Shown here piece after piece: positions 9,180 to 16,504 of a DNA stretch of 64,000 nt; position 1 is the stretch's first letter, and each line of letters opens with the position of its first letter. Location: assembly GCA_019739215.1 (NCBI GenBank), contig JAHHDR010000028.1:62001-126000 (forward strand), given 5' to 3'. The notes under the pieces were generated by a model that did not search any database, had not been told where the DNA came from, and saw only the letters and a program-made list of their open reading frames with translations. Origin of the DNA: Rhizobium sp. (GTDB lineage Bacteria; Pseudomonadota; Alphaproteobacteria; Rhizobiales; Rhizobiaceae). The translations under genes were made by a program, and so were the position numbers.

Positions 9180-10048
9180 CGTACCGACCTCCCGAACAGG
9201 CCGGCGGGACGCCAGAGAAGGATGGCGAGGAAGATGAGATAGGTGGCGGCGAGCGTCAGGCCCGGGTCGAGATAGGTGGCGACGAAGGTCTCGACCAGGC
9301 CAAGGATGAGGCCCGAGAACAGCGCGCCGAGCACATTGCCGACGCCGCCCATGATGACGACGATCAATGCCTTCATGGTGAAGACCACGCCGGCCGTCGC
9401 CGTGAACGTCTGGTACATCGAGATGACCACGCCGCCCGCCGCCGCCAGCGCACCGCCGATCGCGAAGGCAAGGCGCGCGGCCCGGTCGACATCGATGCCG
9501 ACGAGCGGTGCCGATCCAGGCGAGACGGCGACGGCGCGCAGGGCGGTGCCCCAGAGCGTGCGGGTGAGCAGCAGGTAGAGGCCGCCACCGAGCACGACGG
9601 CCAGCACGAAGGCGAGCAGCCGGTTCGCGGCGATCGTGGTGCCGAATATGTCGACGCCGACATTGAGATAGCTGTAGCTCGTATAATTGCTGCCGAAGAG
9701 CACGAGCATCACGCCCTGGATGACGAAGAGCAGCCCGAAAGTCGCCAGGATGGAATCGATCTCGAGGTTCTCACGGCTTCTTGCACGTCGAACCAGCGGC
9801 CGCATCATCAGTCCGTAGACGACATAGCCGAAGACAAAGCCCAGCGGCACGGCGATCACCAGCCCGAGCACCGGGCTGATGCCGAAGCCGTTGAACATCA
9901 CATAGGCGAGGAAGGCCGCGGCGATGATCGTCTCGCCATAGGCCAGGTTCATGATGCGCGATATGCCATACTGGAGCGTGAGCCCCATGGCGACGAGCGC
10001 GTATGTTCCGCCGAGCACCAGCCCGGACAATGTCGCCGTGACGAACAT
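9176..10048 (-). CDS. Branched-chain-type ABC transporter permease (LivH-like)
   Basis: 290 aa membrane permease. The N-terminus (GGTYALVAMGLTLQYGISRI followed by MNLAYG) and the C-terminal GGVGNVLGALFSG are hallmarks of LivH. ATG 10048 is preferred over a TTG two codons upstream, since only the ATG begins the family's hydrophobic N-terminus directly. It is separated from the binding-protein gene by 134 bases that contain a large stem-loop (10126-10163). Confidence 0.9.
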   Translation of the reverse strand: MFVTATLSGLVLGGTYALVAMGLTLQYGISRIMNLAYGETIIAAAFLAYVMFNGFGISPVLGLVIAVPLGFVFGYVVYGLMMRPLVRRARSRENLEIDSILATFGLLFVIQGVMLVLFGSNYTSYSYLNVGVDIFGTTIAANRLLAFVLAVVLGGGLYLLLTRTLWGTALRAVAVSPGSAPLVGIDVDRAARLAFAIGGALAAAGGVVISMYQTFTATAGVVFTMKALIVVIMGGVGNVLGALFSGLILGLVETFVATYLDPGLTLAATYLIFLAILLWRPAGLFGRSVR

Positions 10049-10125
10049 GGTCAACTTTCATTTGTCGGCGGGCCGAGCGACCACGCCATACTCAAGGATA
10101 ACCGCCGCGCGGCCCGCCATATCCT

Positions 10126-10163
10126 CCACCGGCCATTCCGCTGCAAGCGGGTGTGGCCGGTGG
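10126..10163. other. Intercistronic stem-loop after binding-protein gene
   Basis: Outer 10-bp perfect stem (10126-10135 with 10154-10163; CCACCGGCCA with its complement) and inner 5-bp stem CCGCT/AGCGG closing a GCA loop, with a TT/GTG internal bulge. It lies between the binding-protein stop (10183) and livH start (10048) on the transcribed minus strand. There is no U tract. By analogy with known importer operons it could protect the 5' binding-protein message and lower permease output. That function is inference. Confidence 0.6.
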
Positions 10164-10182
10164 GTTGCGCGCCGCCTGGACG

Positions 10183-11409
10183 TTACTTCTTCCAGCCGCC
10201 GCGCGGCAGGACGGGCTGGCTCGCGCCGGCGCGATCGGCAGGGGCGACGCCGACGAACTGGCCGCTCTGCCACTGGCCAGTCCACCAGAGCGTGCGAAGC
10301 TGGTTGTCCTCCATCTTCGTTTCTCCGAGCACGGTCTGGAAGGTGCCGGTCGACAATTCAGCCGCCACCGCCTCGCGATCGAGGCCCTTGCGCTTGACAG
10401 CTTCCTGCAGCATCTGCAGCGACGCATAGGTGATCACGCTGCCCCAATAATCGGGTGCCTGGCCGATCAGTGCCTCATGGCGCTTGCGATAGGCGGCGTT
10501 CGCCTCGTTCGCCGGATCGATGCCGCCGAGGCTCATGATGCCGGTGGCGTTGTCGCCATTGTTCTTGCCGTAGATCGGAAAGCCGGTGCCGACACCGAGA
10601 TAGAGCAGCTTGGGGCTGAAATCCGCGACCTGCGACTGCTGGGTCAGCGCAAACGTGTCCGGTGGATAGGAGAAGGCGACAAAGCTGTCGGCGCCGCTTG
10701 CCTTCGCCTCGTTGATCATCGGCGAGAAGTCGGATGTGCCGGCTGGATAGGTCTTGTCATAGACGACTTCGATGCCGGCCTCTTCAAAGGCGGGACGTGC
10801 GGCGGTGACGAGGTCGATGCCGAAGCCGTCGGCGACGGAAATCATGGCGACCTTGTTATTGAGCGTGCCGTCCGCGGCCGCCTTCTTGATGATCGCGGCA
10901 AGGGCACCGGCATAATCGTGGCCGCCGCCGAGCATCCAGAAGCTCTTCTTCCAGCGCTTGACGAAGTCTGGCGCCTTGTCGGTCACCGCCGATACGGCAA
11001 GCTGGGGATAGCCGTAGCGGTCGAACAGCGGCGCGGCGGCAAGGTTGAAGCCCGTGCCCCAGGGAGCGAGGATGAAGTCGACCTCGTCCTGCGTCGCGAG
11101 CCGCTCGACGGCGCGCACCAGTTCTTCGGATGCCGAGCGATCGTCGTATTCGACGACTTCGATCGGCAGCTTCGTGCCGTCGGGCATTTCCAGCCCGCCG
11201 GCATCGTTCACGTCCTTGACCCAGAGCAGGTAGTTCGGCAGCGTGGTGATCCCGGCAACACCGGCGTTCGGGCCCGTCTTCGAGATCGCATAGCCGATCT
11301 TGACGGACTTGCGGTCCTGGGCGAGGGCCGCTTGTCCGAAACCGGTCGCGAGCAGCAACGAGGCAGCGACGGTCGTTCGCAGGACATGCCTGCGGCTGAA
11401 GCTTTTCAT
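10183..11409 (-). CDS. ABC transporter periplasmic substrate-binding protein (LivK-like, Tat-type signal)
   Basis: 408 aa type I periplasmic binding protein of the branched-chain amino-acid/amide/aromatic class. The N-terminus carries a twin-arginine SRRHVLR followed by a hydrophobic stretch and an AxA cleavage region, so Tat export is likely. ATG 11409 has a GGGAGGAT ribosome site. It is the first gene of the operon with livHMGF and the ThDP/ALDH/SDR/cupin enzymes, so it probably binds the substrate of that pathway. The AraC regulator is divergent from it, and the intergenic region holds a 21-bp-spaced direct repeat. Confidence 0.88.
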   Translation of the reverse strand: MKSFSRRHVLRTTVAASLLLATGFGQAALAQDRKSVKIGYAISKTGPNAGVAGITTLPNYLLWVKDVNDAGGLEMPDGTKLPIEVVEYDDRSASEELVRAVERLATQDEVDFILAPWGTGFNLAAAPLFDRYGYPQLAVSAVTDKAPDFVKRWKKSFWMLGGGHDYAGALAAIIKKAAADGTLNNKVAMISVADGFGIDLVTAARPAFEEAGIEVVYDKTYPAGTSDFSPMINEAKASGADSFVAFSYPPDTFALTQQSQVADFSPKLLYLGVGTGFPIYGKNNGDNATGIMSLGGIDPANEANAAYRKRHEALIGQAPDYWGSVITYASLQMLQEAVKRKGLDREAVAAELSTGTFQTVLGETKMEDNQLRTLWWTGQWQSGQFVGVAPADRAGASQPVLPRGGWKK

Positions 11410-11546
11410 TGGATAATCCTCCCAAAGCGCCCGCCTGTCGCGAGCTTTCCGTCGGTCGCGTCGCGGCGGCAGCGTATCTCCTCCGTGCCTGGCGCGGCGA
11501 TTGCCGACATACGCAGGCTAGCCCCCGGTGCAGCATGACGGAATAG

Positions 11547-11587
11547 ACTTTTACAGGAGAAAATTGTACTTTTCACGGAAAGGATTG
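11547..11587. promoter_or_regulatory. Tandem direct repeat, probable AraC-family operator
   Basis: Two 20-base copies at 11547-11566 and 11568-11587 begin ACTTTT and end ATTG, agree at about 14 of 20 positions, and have a period of exactly 21 bp, two helical turns. Direct repeats at this spacing are usual for AraC-type dimers. The second copy overlaps the ribosome site of the AraC gene, suggesting autoregulation as well as control of the divergent operon. This is inference. Confidence 0.6.
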
Positions 11588-11591
11588 CAAC

Positions 11592-12485
11592 TTGCCCAAC
11601 ACTGTCCACACTGCCGGGATGAACCCGCCCTCCGCTTCCCCGGGGCCGATGGAGGTCCGCTTCTTCAGCGGTGCGCTGGCTCCGGCCGAATGGACCTTCC
11701 GCGGTCGGCGAAGCCGGGTGTTTTTGCTGCAGTCGGGGGCCGGTCACGTGCGGATGGGCAGGCACGACGTGCCGATTTCGGCGCCATCCATCGTCTGGGC
11801 GCCGGCCGGGGTGACGGGTTCGATCGTTTTCGATGCGGGGGCGGAGGGAGCGACGATGGCGGTGCCGGACGTGACTCTGGGCTCCGCCATGCCGATGGGT
11901 GCAGTGTTTGCCCAGGTTCGCGAGGCGATCCTGCGTCCGATCCTCGGTGCCCGGATTTCCGCCCTGTCGGCCCGGGAACTGGGAGGGACATTGCGGGCGA
12001 TCGAGCGCGAACTGCGCGACGACGAGCCCGGCGCGCAGGAGGTGATCCGCCATCATCTGGCGCTTGCGCTGATCTCGGTCTGGCGCCTCGCCGATCGCGG
12101 GCGCGAACGGGCGAGACCGTCTCCCCGCGCGATCGTGCGCGGCTTCGTCCATCTCATGGAACTGCACCTGCGGGAGCACATGGCGCTCGGCGATTATGCG
12201 CGGCTGCTCGGCGTCACCGCCGACCGGTTGAACACGGCAGTCCGGAGGACGACCGGGCGATCGCCGATGGAACTGATCCACGGGCGGCTCATGACCGAGG
12301 CGATCGTGCTGTTCGACAATTCCGGACTCCAGGTGGCGGAGATCGCCGAGCATCTCGGTTTCAAGGATGCCGCCTATTTCAGCCGCTTCTTCAAACGCAT
12401 GGCCGGCGTTTCGCCGCGCGCCTATCGTGACGGGATCACCATTGTGAAGGACGAGACAAGCCCGAACTTCGCGGCATGGCCCTAA
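11592..12485 (+). CDS. AraC-family transcriptional regulator
   Basis: 297 aa protein with an N-terminal cupin-like ligand domain and a C-terminal double helix-turn-helix (about residues 195-290). The second HTH reads LQVAEIAEHLGFKDAAYFSRF, as the family does. The TTG at 11592 is supported by GGAAAGGA seven bases upstream; an ATG at 11619 is the alternative. It is divergent from the binding-protein gene at 11409 and is the obvious regulator of that operon. The effector is probably the imported compound. Confidence 0.85.
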   Translation: MPNTVHTAGMNPPSASPGPMEVRFFSGALAPAEWTFRGRRSRVFLLQSGAGHVRMGRHDVPISAPSIVWAPAGVTGSIVFDAGAEGATMAVPDVTLGSAMPMGAVFAQVREAILRPILGARISALSARELGGTLRAIERELRDDEPGAQEVIRHHLALALISVWRLADRGRERARPSPRAIVRGFVHLMELHLREHMALGDYARLLGVTADRLNTAVRRTTGRSPMELIHGRLMTEAIVLFDNSGLQVAEIAEHLGFKDAAYFSRFFKRMAGVSPRAYRDGITIVKDETSPNFAAWP

Positions 12486-12645
12486 CCAACGAGCGCGTGT
12501 GGTGGGCCACAGGTGGCTGAATTGGCGATACCATCCAAATATTTCGCGCTTCGCTGGATGATTCCTCCATGTCATTCCCGGCTGCCCATTGCTACCAATC
12601 ACTCCGAGGGTGCGACGAGCGTGTCGCGCGGGGTGGAGAGAATAC

Positions 12646-13443
12646 ATGACGGCTGGTGGGCAACCGCGCGGGATCGATGTTCACGATCTCAGGGTCCTTG
12701 TCACGGCAGGCGCCGGCGGCATCGGCCGGGCGATCGCCGAAGCCTTTGTCGAGGCCGGCAGCCGGGTGCATATCTGCGATGTAGCCGAATCCTCTATCGC
12801 CGATGCGCTCGGAAGAGTGCCGGGACTGTCCGCCACCTGCGGTGATGCCTCCGAACCCGCCGATGCCGGACGCGTCGTGGCCGACCTCTGCAGATCCCTG
12901 GGCGGGCTCGATGTCCTGATCAACAATGTCGGCATCGCCGGCCCGACGGGCGGCGTCGAGACCTATTCCGATGCCGATGTCGACCGCACCATCGATGTCA
13001 ACCTCAAGTCCCAGTTCTATTTCCTGAACCGCTGCGTGCCTCTGTTGAAGGCGTCGACGCGGGCTCCATCCATCGTTGCGATGAGTTCCGTGGCCGGCCG
13101 GCTCGGCTACGCCTACCGAACGCCCTATGCCGCAACGAAATGGGCGATCGTCGGGCTCGTCAAGTCGCTCGCCGCCGAACTTGGTCCCGATGGCGTCCGT
13201 GCCAACGCGATCCTGCCCGGCGTGGTCAACGGACCGCGCATGGACGGCGTCATCGCCGATCGCGCCAGCGTCCTCGGCATCAGTTTTGAGGCGATGCGGG
13301 AGGACTATCTGGGCCGGATCTCCCTGCGTCGGATGGTCGAGGCGGAGGATGTCGCTAATCTGGCGCTGTTTCTTTCGTCGGGGATGGCGCGGAACATCAC
13401 GGGCCAGGCCATCAGCGTCGATGGCAATGTCGAATATCTCTAG
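12646..13443 (+). CDS. SDR-family NAD(P)-dependent oxidoreductase
   Basis: 265 aa short-chain dehydrogenase. It has a glycine motif (TAGAGGIGRA), NNVG motif, Ser in AMSSVAG and catalytic Tyr/Lys in YAATKW. ATG 12646 is preceded by a GGAGAG-like site. The next gene, a BKACE 12 bases on, needs a beta-keto acid, so this SDR may oxidise the matching beta-hydroxy acid. That assignment rests only on context. It heads the large plus-strand operon that ends with the GAF/PucR regulator gene. Confidence 0.84.
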   Translation: MTAGGQPRGIDVHDLRVLVTAGAGGIGRAIAEAFVEAGSRVHICDVAESSIADALGRVPGLSATCGDASEPADAGRVVADLCRSLGGLDVLINNVGIAGPTGGVETYSDADVDRTIDVNLKSQFYFLNRCVPLLKASTRAPSIVAMSSVAGRLGYAYRTPYAATKWAIVGLVKSLAAELGPDGVRANAILPGVVNGPRMDGVIADRASVLGISFEAMREDYLGRISLRRMVEAEDVANLALFLSSGMARNITGQAISVDGNVEYL

Positions 13444-13455
13444 GCGAAGGGACGC

Positions 13456-14412
13456 ATGAACGTGATTGCAGGCAAGAAGCACAAGGTCATCATAACCTGC
13501 GCCGTGACGGGGTCGGTCCATACGCCGTCCATGTCCGAACACCTTCCCGTGACGCCGGACCAGATCGCGGAGCAGGCAATCGAAGCGGCCCGCGCCGGCG
13601 CCGCGGTGCTGCATCTTCATGCCCGCAATCCCGCCGACGGCAGCCCGACCCCCGATCCCGCCATCTTCGACCGCTTCGTACCGCGCATCGCGGCCGAGAC
13701 GGACGCGATCATCAACATCACCACCGGCGGCAGCACGCGGATGACGCTGGAGGATCGGCTGGCCTATCCGCTGCAGGCCAGGCCCGAGCTCTGCTCGCTC
13801 AACATGGGATCGATGAATTTCTCCTTTCACCGCGCCGCACGCGGCATCACCCACTGGAAGCACGACTGGGAGAAGCCCTATATCGAGGGTTCCGAGGAAC
13901 TGATCTTCCGCAACACCTTCCGCGATATCCGGCATATCCTGGCGGAGCTCGGCGACAGGAACGGCACCCGCTTCGAGTTCGAATGCTACGATGTCGGTCA
14001 TCTCTACAATCTCGCCCATTTCGTCGACGAGGGCCTGATCCGCGGTCCGATCTTCCTGCAATGCGTGCTCGGCATCCTCGGCGGCCTGAATGCCGATCCC
14101 GAAAATCTCTTCCTGATGCGCTCGACGGCCGACCGCCTGTTCGGGCGCGAGAACTACGAATTCTCCGTGCTCGGTGCCGGCCGGCACCAGATGTCGCTTA
14201 TCACCATGGGCGCGATCATGGGCGGCCATGTGCGGGTGGGCCTCGAGGACAGCCTGTTCCTCGGGCGTGGCATGCTCGCGCCGTCCTGCTCGGCGCAGGT
14301 GCTGAAGATCCGCCGGATTCTCGAGGAACTGTCGCTGGAGATCGCGACCCCGGACGAAGCGCGGGAGATCCTCGGCACCAAGGGTGCGGACAAGGTGGGC
14401 TTCCATGGCTGA
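13456..14412 (+). CDS. Beta-keto acid cleavage enzyme (BKACE, 3-keto-5-aminohexanoate cleavage family)
   Basis: 318 aa TIM-barrel protein of the BKACE family. Near the N-terminus it has ITCAVTGS, the metal-site HLHAR and the downstream GSMNF, and later GHLYNLAHF, all typical. Known members exchange a beta-keto acid with acetyl-CoA to give acetoacetate and a new acyl-CoA; specificity varies widely. The start has a GAAGGGA site. The 8-base overlap with the next permease gene indicates coupling. The family was defined by 3-keto-5-aminohexanoate cleavage in lysine fermentation, but the importer and propeller neighbours here argue for another substrate. Confidence 0.85.
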   Translation: MNVIAGKKHKVIITCAVTGSVHTPSMSEHLPVTPDQIAEQAIEAARAGAAVLHLHARNPADGSPTPDPAIFDRFVPRIAAETDAIINITTGGSTRMTLEDRLAYPLQARPELCSLNMGSMNFSFHRAARGITHWKHDWEKPYIEGSEELIFRNTFRDIRHILAELGDRNGTRFEFECYDVGHLYNLAHFVDEGLIRGPIFLQCVLGILGGLNADPENLFLMRSTADRLFGRENYEFSVLGAGRHQMSLITMGAIMGGHVRVGLEDSLFLGRGMLAPSCSAQVLKIRRILEELSLEIATPDEAREILGTKGADKVGFHG

Positions 14413-15412
14413 ACTGATGGCAACGATGCGGTTCGACCGGCGCAGGAGCAACGTGCTCGGCATGGTCGTGCTCGTCGTGACCGCACTTCTGGTCGTCGCC
14501 TTCGCGGTTGTTATCGACGGCTTCGCCACGGTGGGCAATCTCCGCGTCATCGTGTCGAATTCGGCGTCGCTGGTGATCCTGAGCTGCGGCATGGCGGTCG
14601 TCATCATCTCGCGCGGGCTGGATCTGTCTCTGGTCGCGCAGATGGTGGCGGGTGCCGCGACCTTTTCCATCCTGATCAATGCCGGCCTGTCCGGGCCGGC
14701 GGCACTGCTGCTCACCGTCCTCGCCATGATCCTGGTCGGACTGATCAATGGCTGGCTGATCGCCTATGCGGAAATCCCGGCCATGCTGGCGACGCTGGCC
14801 TCGGCCATGCTGATCACCGGGTTCTTCCGCTTCGCCATCCTGCGCGGCGAATATCTGCTCCTGCTGCCGAAGACCAATCCGGCCGTGATCTTTCTGTCGG
14901 GCAACCTGATGCCCGGCCTGACGGTGCCCGTGGCGCTGATGCTGGCGACGCTCGGCGCGACATGGTTCCTGCTGCGCAATTCCATACCCGGCCGCGTCAC
15001 CTACGCGATGGGCGACAATTTCCAGGCGGCACGGCTGTCCGGCCTGCCGGTGCGCACCACCACGCTGATGATCTACGTCTTTGCCGCGCTGACCGCGCTG
15101 CTCGCGGGCCTCGTTGTGTCCTCGGCGAGCGGCACCGTCGATTTCCGCACCGTCACCAATGGCAGCCTGCTTTTCGAGGTCATCCTCGTGGTCGTGCTCG
15201 GCGGGATCCCGCTGCGCGGCGGTCGCGGTGGCATGGCCAGCATCCTGATCGGCGTGGCGCTGATCGCGGTTCTGCGCAACGGCATGACATTGCTCGACTT
15301 TTCGACCCAGACCCAGGACGTGCTCAAGGGGCTCGTCCTGGTCACGGCAATTGTCGCCGACCGGTATCTCAATCCCCGCGACGCGGAGACGGATACTGTC
15401 GGCGATCTCTGA
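14405..15412 (+). CDS. Ribose-type ABC transporter permease (RbsC-like)
   Basis: 335 aa membrane protein with about eight to ten hydrophobic segments and RbsC-family landmarks, including SRGLDLSLV early and GGRGGMASILIGV late. ATG 14405 overlaps the BKACE stop by 8 bases. It is one of two permeases in this operon; the other (16505-18634) is fused to a propeller domain. The two probably form a heterodimeric channel with the double ATPase at 19671-21167. Confidence 0.88.
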   Translation: MAELMATMRFDRRRSNVLGMVVLVVTALLVVAFAVVIDGFATVGNLRVIVSNSASLVILSCGMAVVIISRGLDLSLVAQMVAGAATFSILINAGLSGPAALLLTVLAMILVGLINGWLIAYAEIPAMLATLASAMLITGFFRFAILRGEYLLLLPKTNPAVIFLSGNLMPGLTVPVALMLATLGATWFLLRNSIPGRVTYAMGDNFQAARLSGLPVRTTTLMIYVFAALTALLAGLVVSSASGTVDFRTVTNGSLLFEVILVVVLGGIPLRGGRGGMASILIGVALIAVLRNGMTLLDFSTQTQDVLKGLVLVTAIVADRYLNPRDAETDTVGDL

Positions 15413-15440
15413 GACTGCTGTTTCAACCAAGGAGGAGAAC

Positions 15441-16430
15441 ATGTTGAACAGATTGGGAAGCAAGCTACGCATCGCCCTGACGGCCGGACTGGTCGGCGCC
15501 TGCGCCGCTCTCGTCCCCGGCGCCTCGGCACAGGCCGATACCAACATAGCCGGCAAGAAGGTGATCTTCGTGCCGATCTCGATGGGCATCTCGCTCACCG
15601 AAGGCTGGGTCCGCCGCATGAGGGAGCATGCGGCCATCTACGGCTATACGATCGACGTGCGCGACGCCGCCTTCAACACAGGCGCCATGTCCGAACTGCT
15701 GGCCAAGGCGATCACCGAAAAGCCGGACCTGCTCGTCGTCCACAATCCCACGGTCCAGCTGTTGTCACGCCAGATCAAGCAGGCGGAGGCGGAGGGCATC
15801 AAGGTGCTGCAGATCAACCTGCAATCCAACCAGCCCTCGACGGCCTTCGTCGGCGCCAACTGGGAGCGCATCGGTCGCGAGATCGCCGAGGATATCGTCA
15901 AGGAATGCGGCAAGGACAGCGGCAAGTCCGGCAAGGTGGCGATCATTCCCGGCCAGCTCACCGCAGCCGACAGCGTGATCATGAACGAGGCCGCCTTCAA
16001 GGTGTTCGAGCAGCATCCGGAGATCAACGTGGTCTCCAACCAGGCGTCGGACTGGGAGCCGGAAAAGGCCCGCCAGATCACCGCGACGGTGCTGCAGCAG
16101 CATCCCGACCTCTGCGCCATCTTCGGCCATTGGGACGTCCACACCATGGGCGCGGGCAATGCCGTGAAGGACGCCGGCAAGGCCGACGACGTGCTGGTCT
16201 ATTCCACCGGCGGCGGCGACTCGGTTGCGTGCAAGGCAATCGAGGAAGGCGTCCAGGACCGCATCTGGAGCTATGACGCCGATGGCCAGGGCCGCGATGC
16301 CGGCACAATGATCACGCTCATTCTTCAGGGTGCCGCCTCGGCCGATGGCGGCATGCTGTCGATCGAGTCGCCGATGAAGATCATCAAGGCCGGCGATACC
16401 TATTCCCCGGATCTCTGCTGGAAGATGTAA
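15441..16430 (+). CDS. Ribose-type ABC transporter substrate-binding protein
   Basis: 329 aa periplasmic binding protein of the RbsB-like (Peripla_BP_4) class with a Sec signal peptide (about residues 1-32, cleavage near ASAQA). ATG 15441 follows a strong AAGGAGGAG site. It binds a small polar, possibly sugar-like or lactone-like ligand; the ligand is unknown. It sits between the two permease genes, and a 13-bp stem-loop follows the stop before the second permease gene. Confidence 0.88.
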   Translation: MLNRLGSKLRIALTAGLVGACAALVPGASAQADTNIAGKKVIFVPISMGISLTEGWVRRMREHAAIYGYTIDVRDAAFNTGAMSELLAKAITEKPDLLVVHNPTVQLLSRQIKQAEAEGIKVLQINLQSNQPSTAFVGANWERIGREIAEDIVKECGKDSGKSGKVAIIPGQLTAADSVIMNEAAFKVFEQHPEINVVSNQASDWEPEKARQITATVLQQHPDLCAIFGHWDVHTMGAGNAVKDAGKADDVLVYSTGGGDSVACKAIEEGVQDRIWSYDADGQGRDAGTMITLILQGAASADGGMLSIESPMKIIKAGDTYSPDLCWKM

Positions 16431-16439
16431 TCGCGACAC

Positions 16440-16474
16440 GGCCGGCCGGCGCCACTCAAATGCGCCGGCTGGTC
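16440..16474. other. Intercistronic stem-loop after binding-protein gene
   Basis: A 13-bp stem (16440-16452 paired with 16462-16474, two G-U pairs) closes a 9-base loop, 9 bases after the binding-protein stop. It is one of the most stable-looking dyads in the window. There is no downstream U run. It likely protects the upstream mRNA or dampens readthrough to the permease; the function is inferred. Confidence 0.65.
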
Positions 16475-16504
16475 ACGCATGACCAACGAGGCACGGAACG
16501 GGTA

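Noticed and set aside
12498..12511. TGTGG-TGGG-CCACA dyad downstream of the AraC gene
   Set aside because: Only 5-bp arms, no partner or conserved context; too weak to call an operator or terminator.
12592..14748. 718-aa open frame on the minus strand
   Set aside because: Opposite strand of the SDR, BKACE and permease genes, which have clear motifs; no protein signature.
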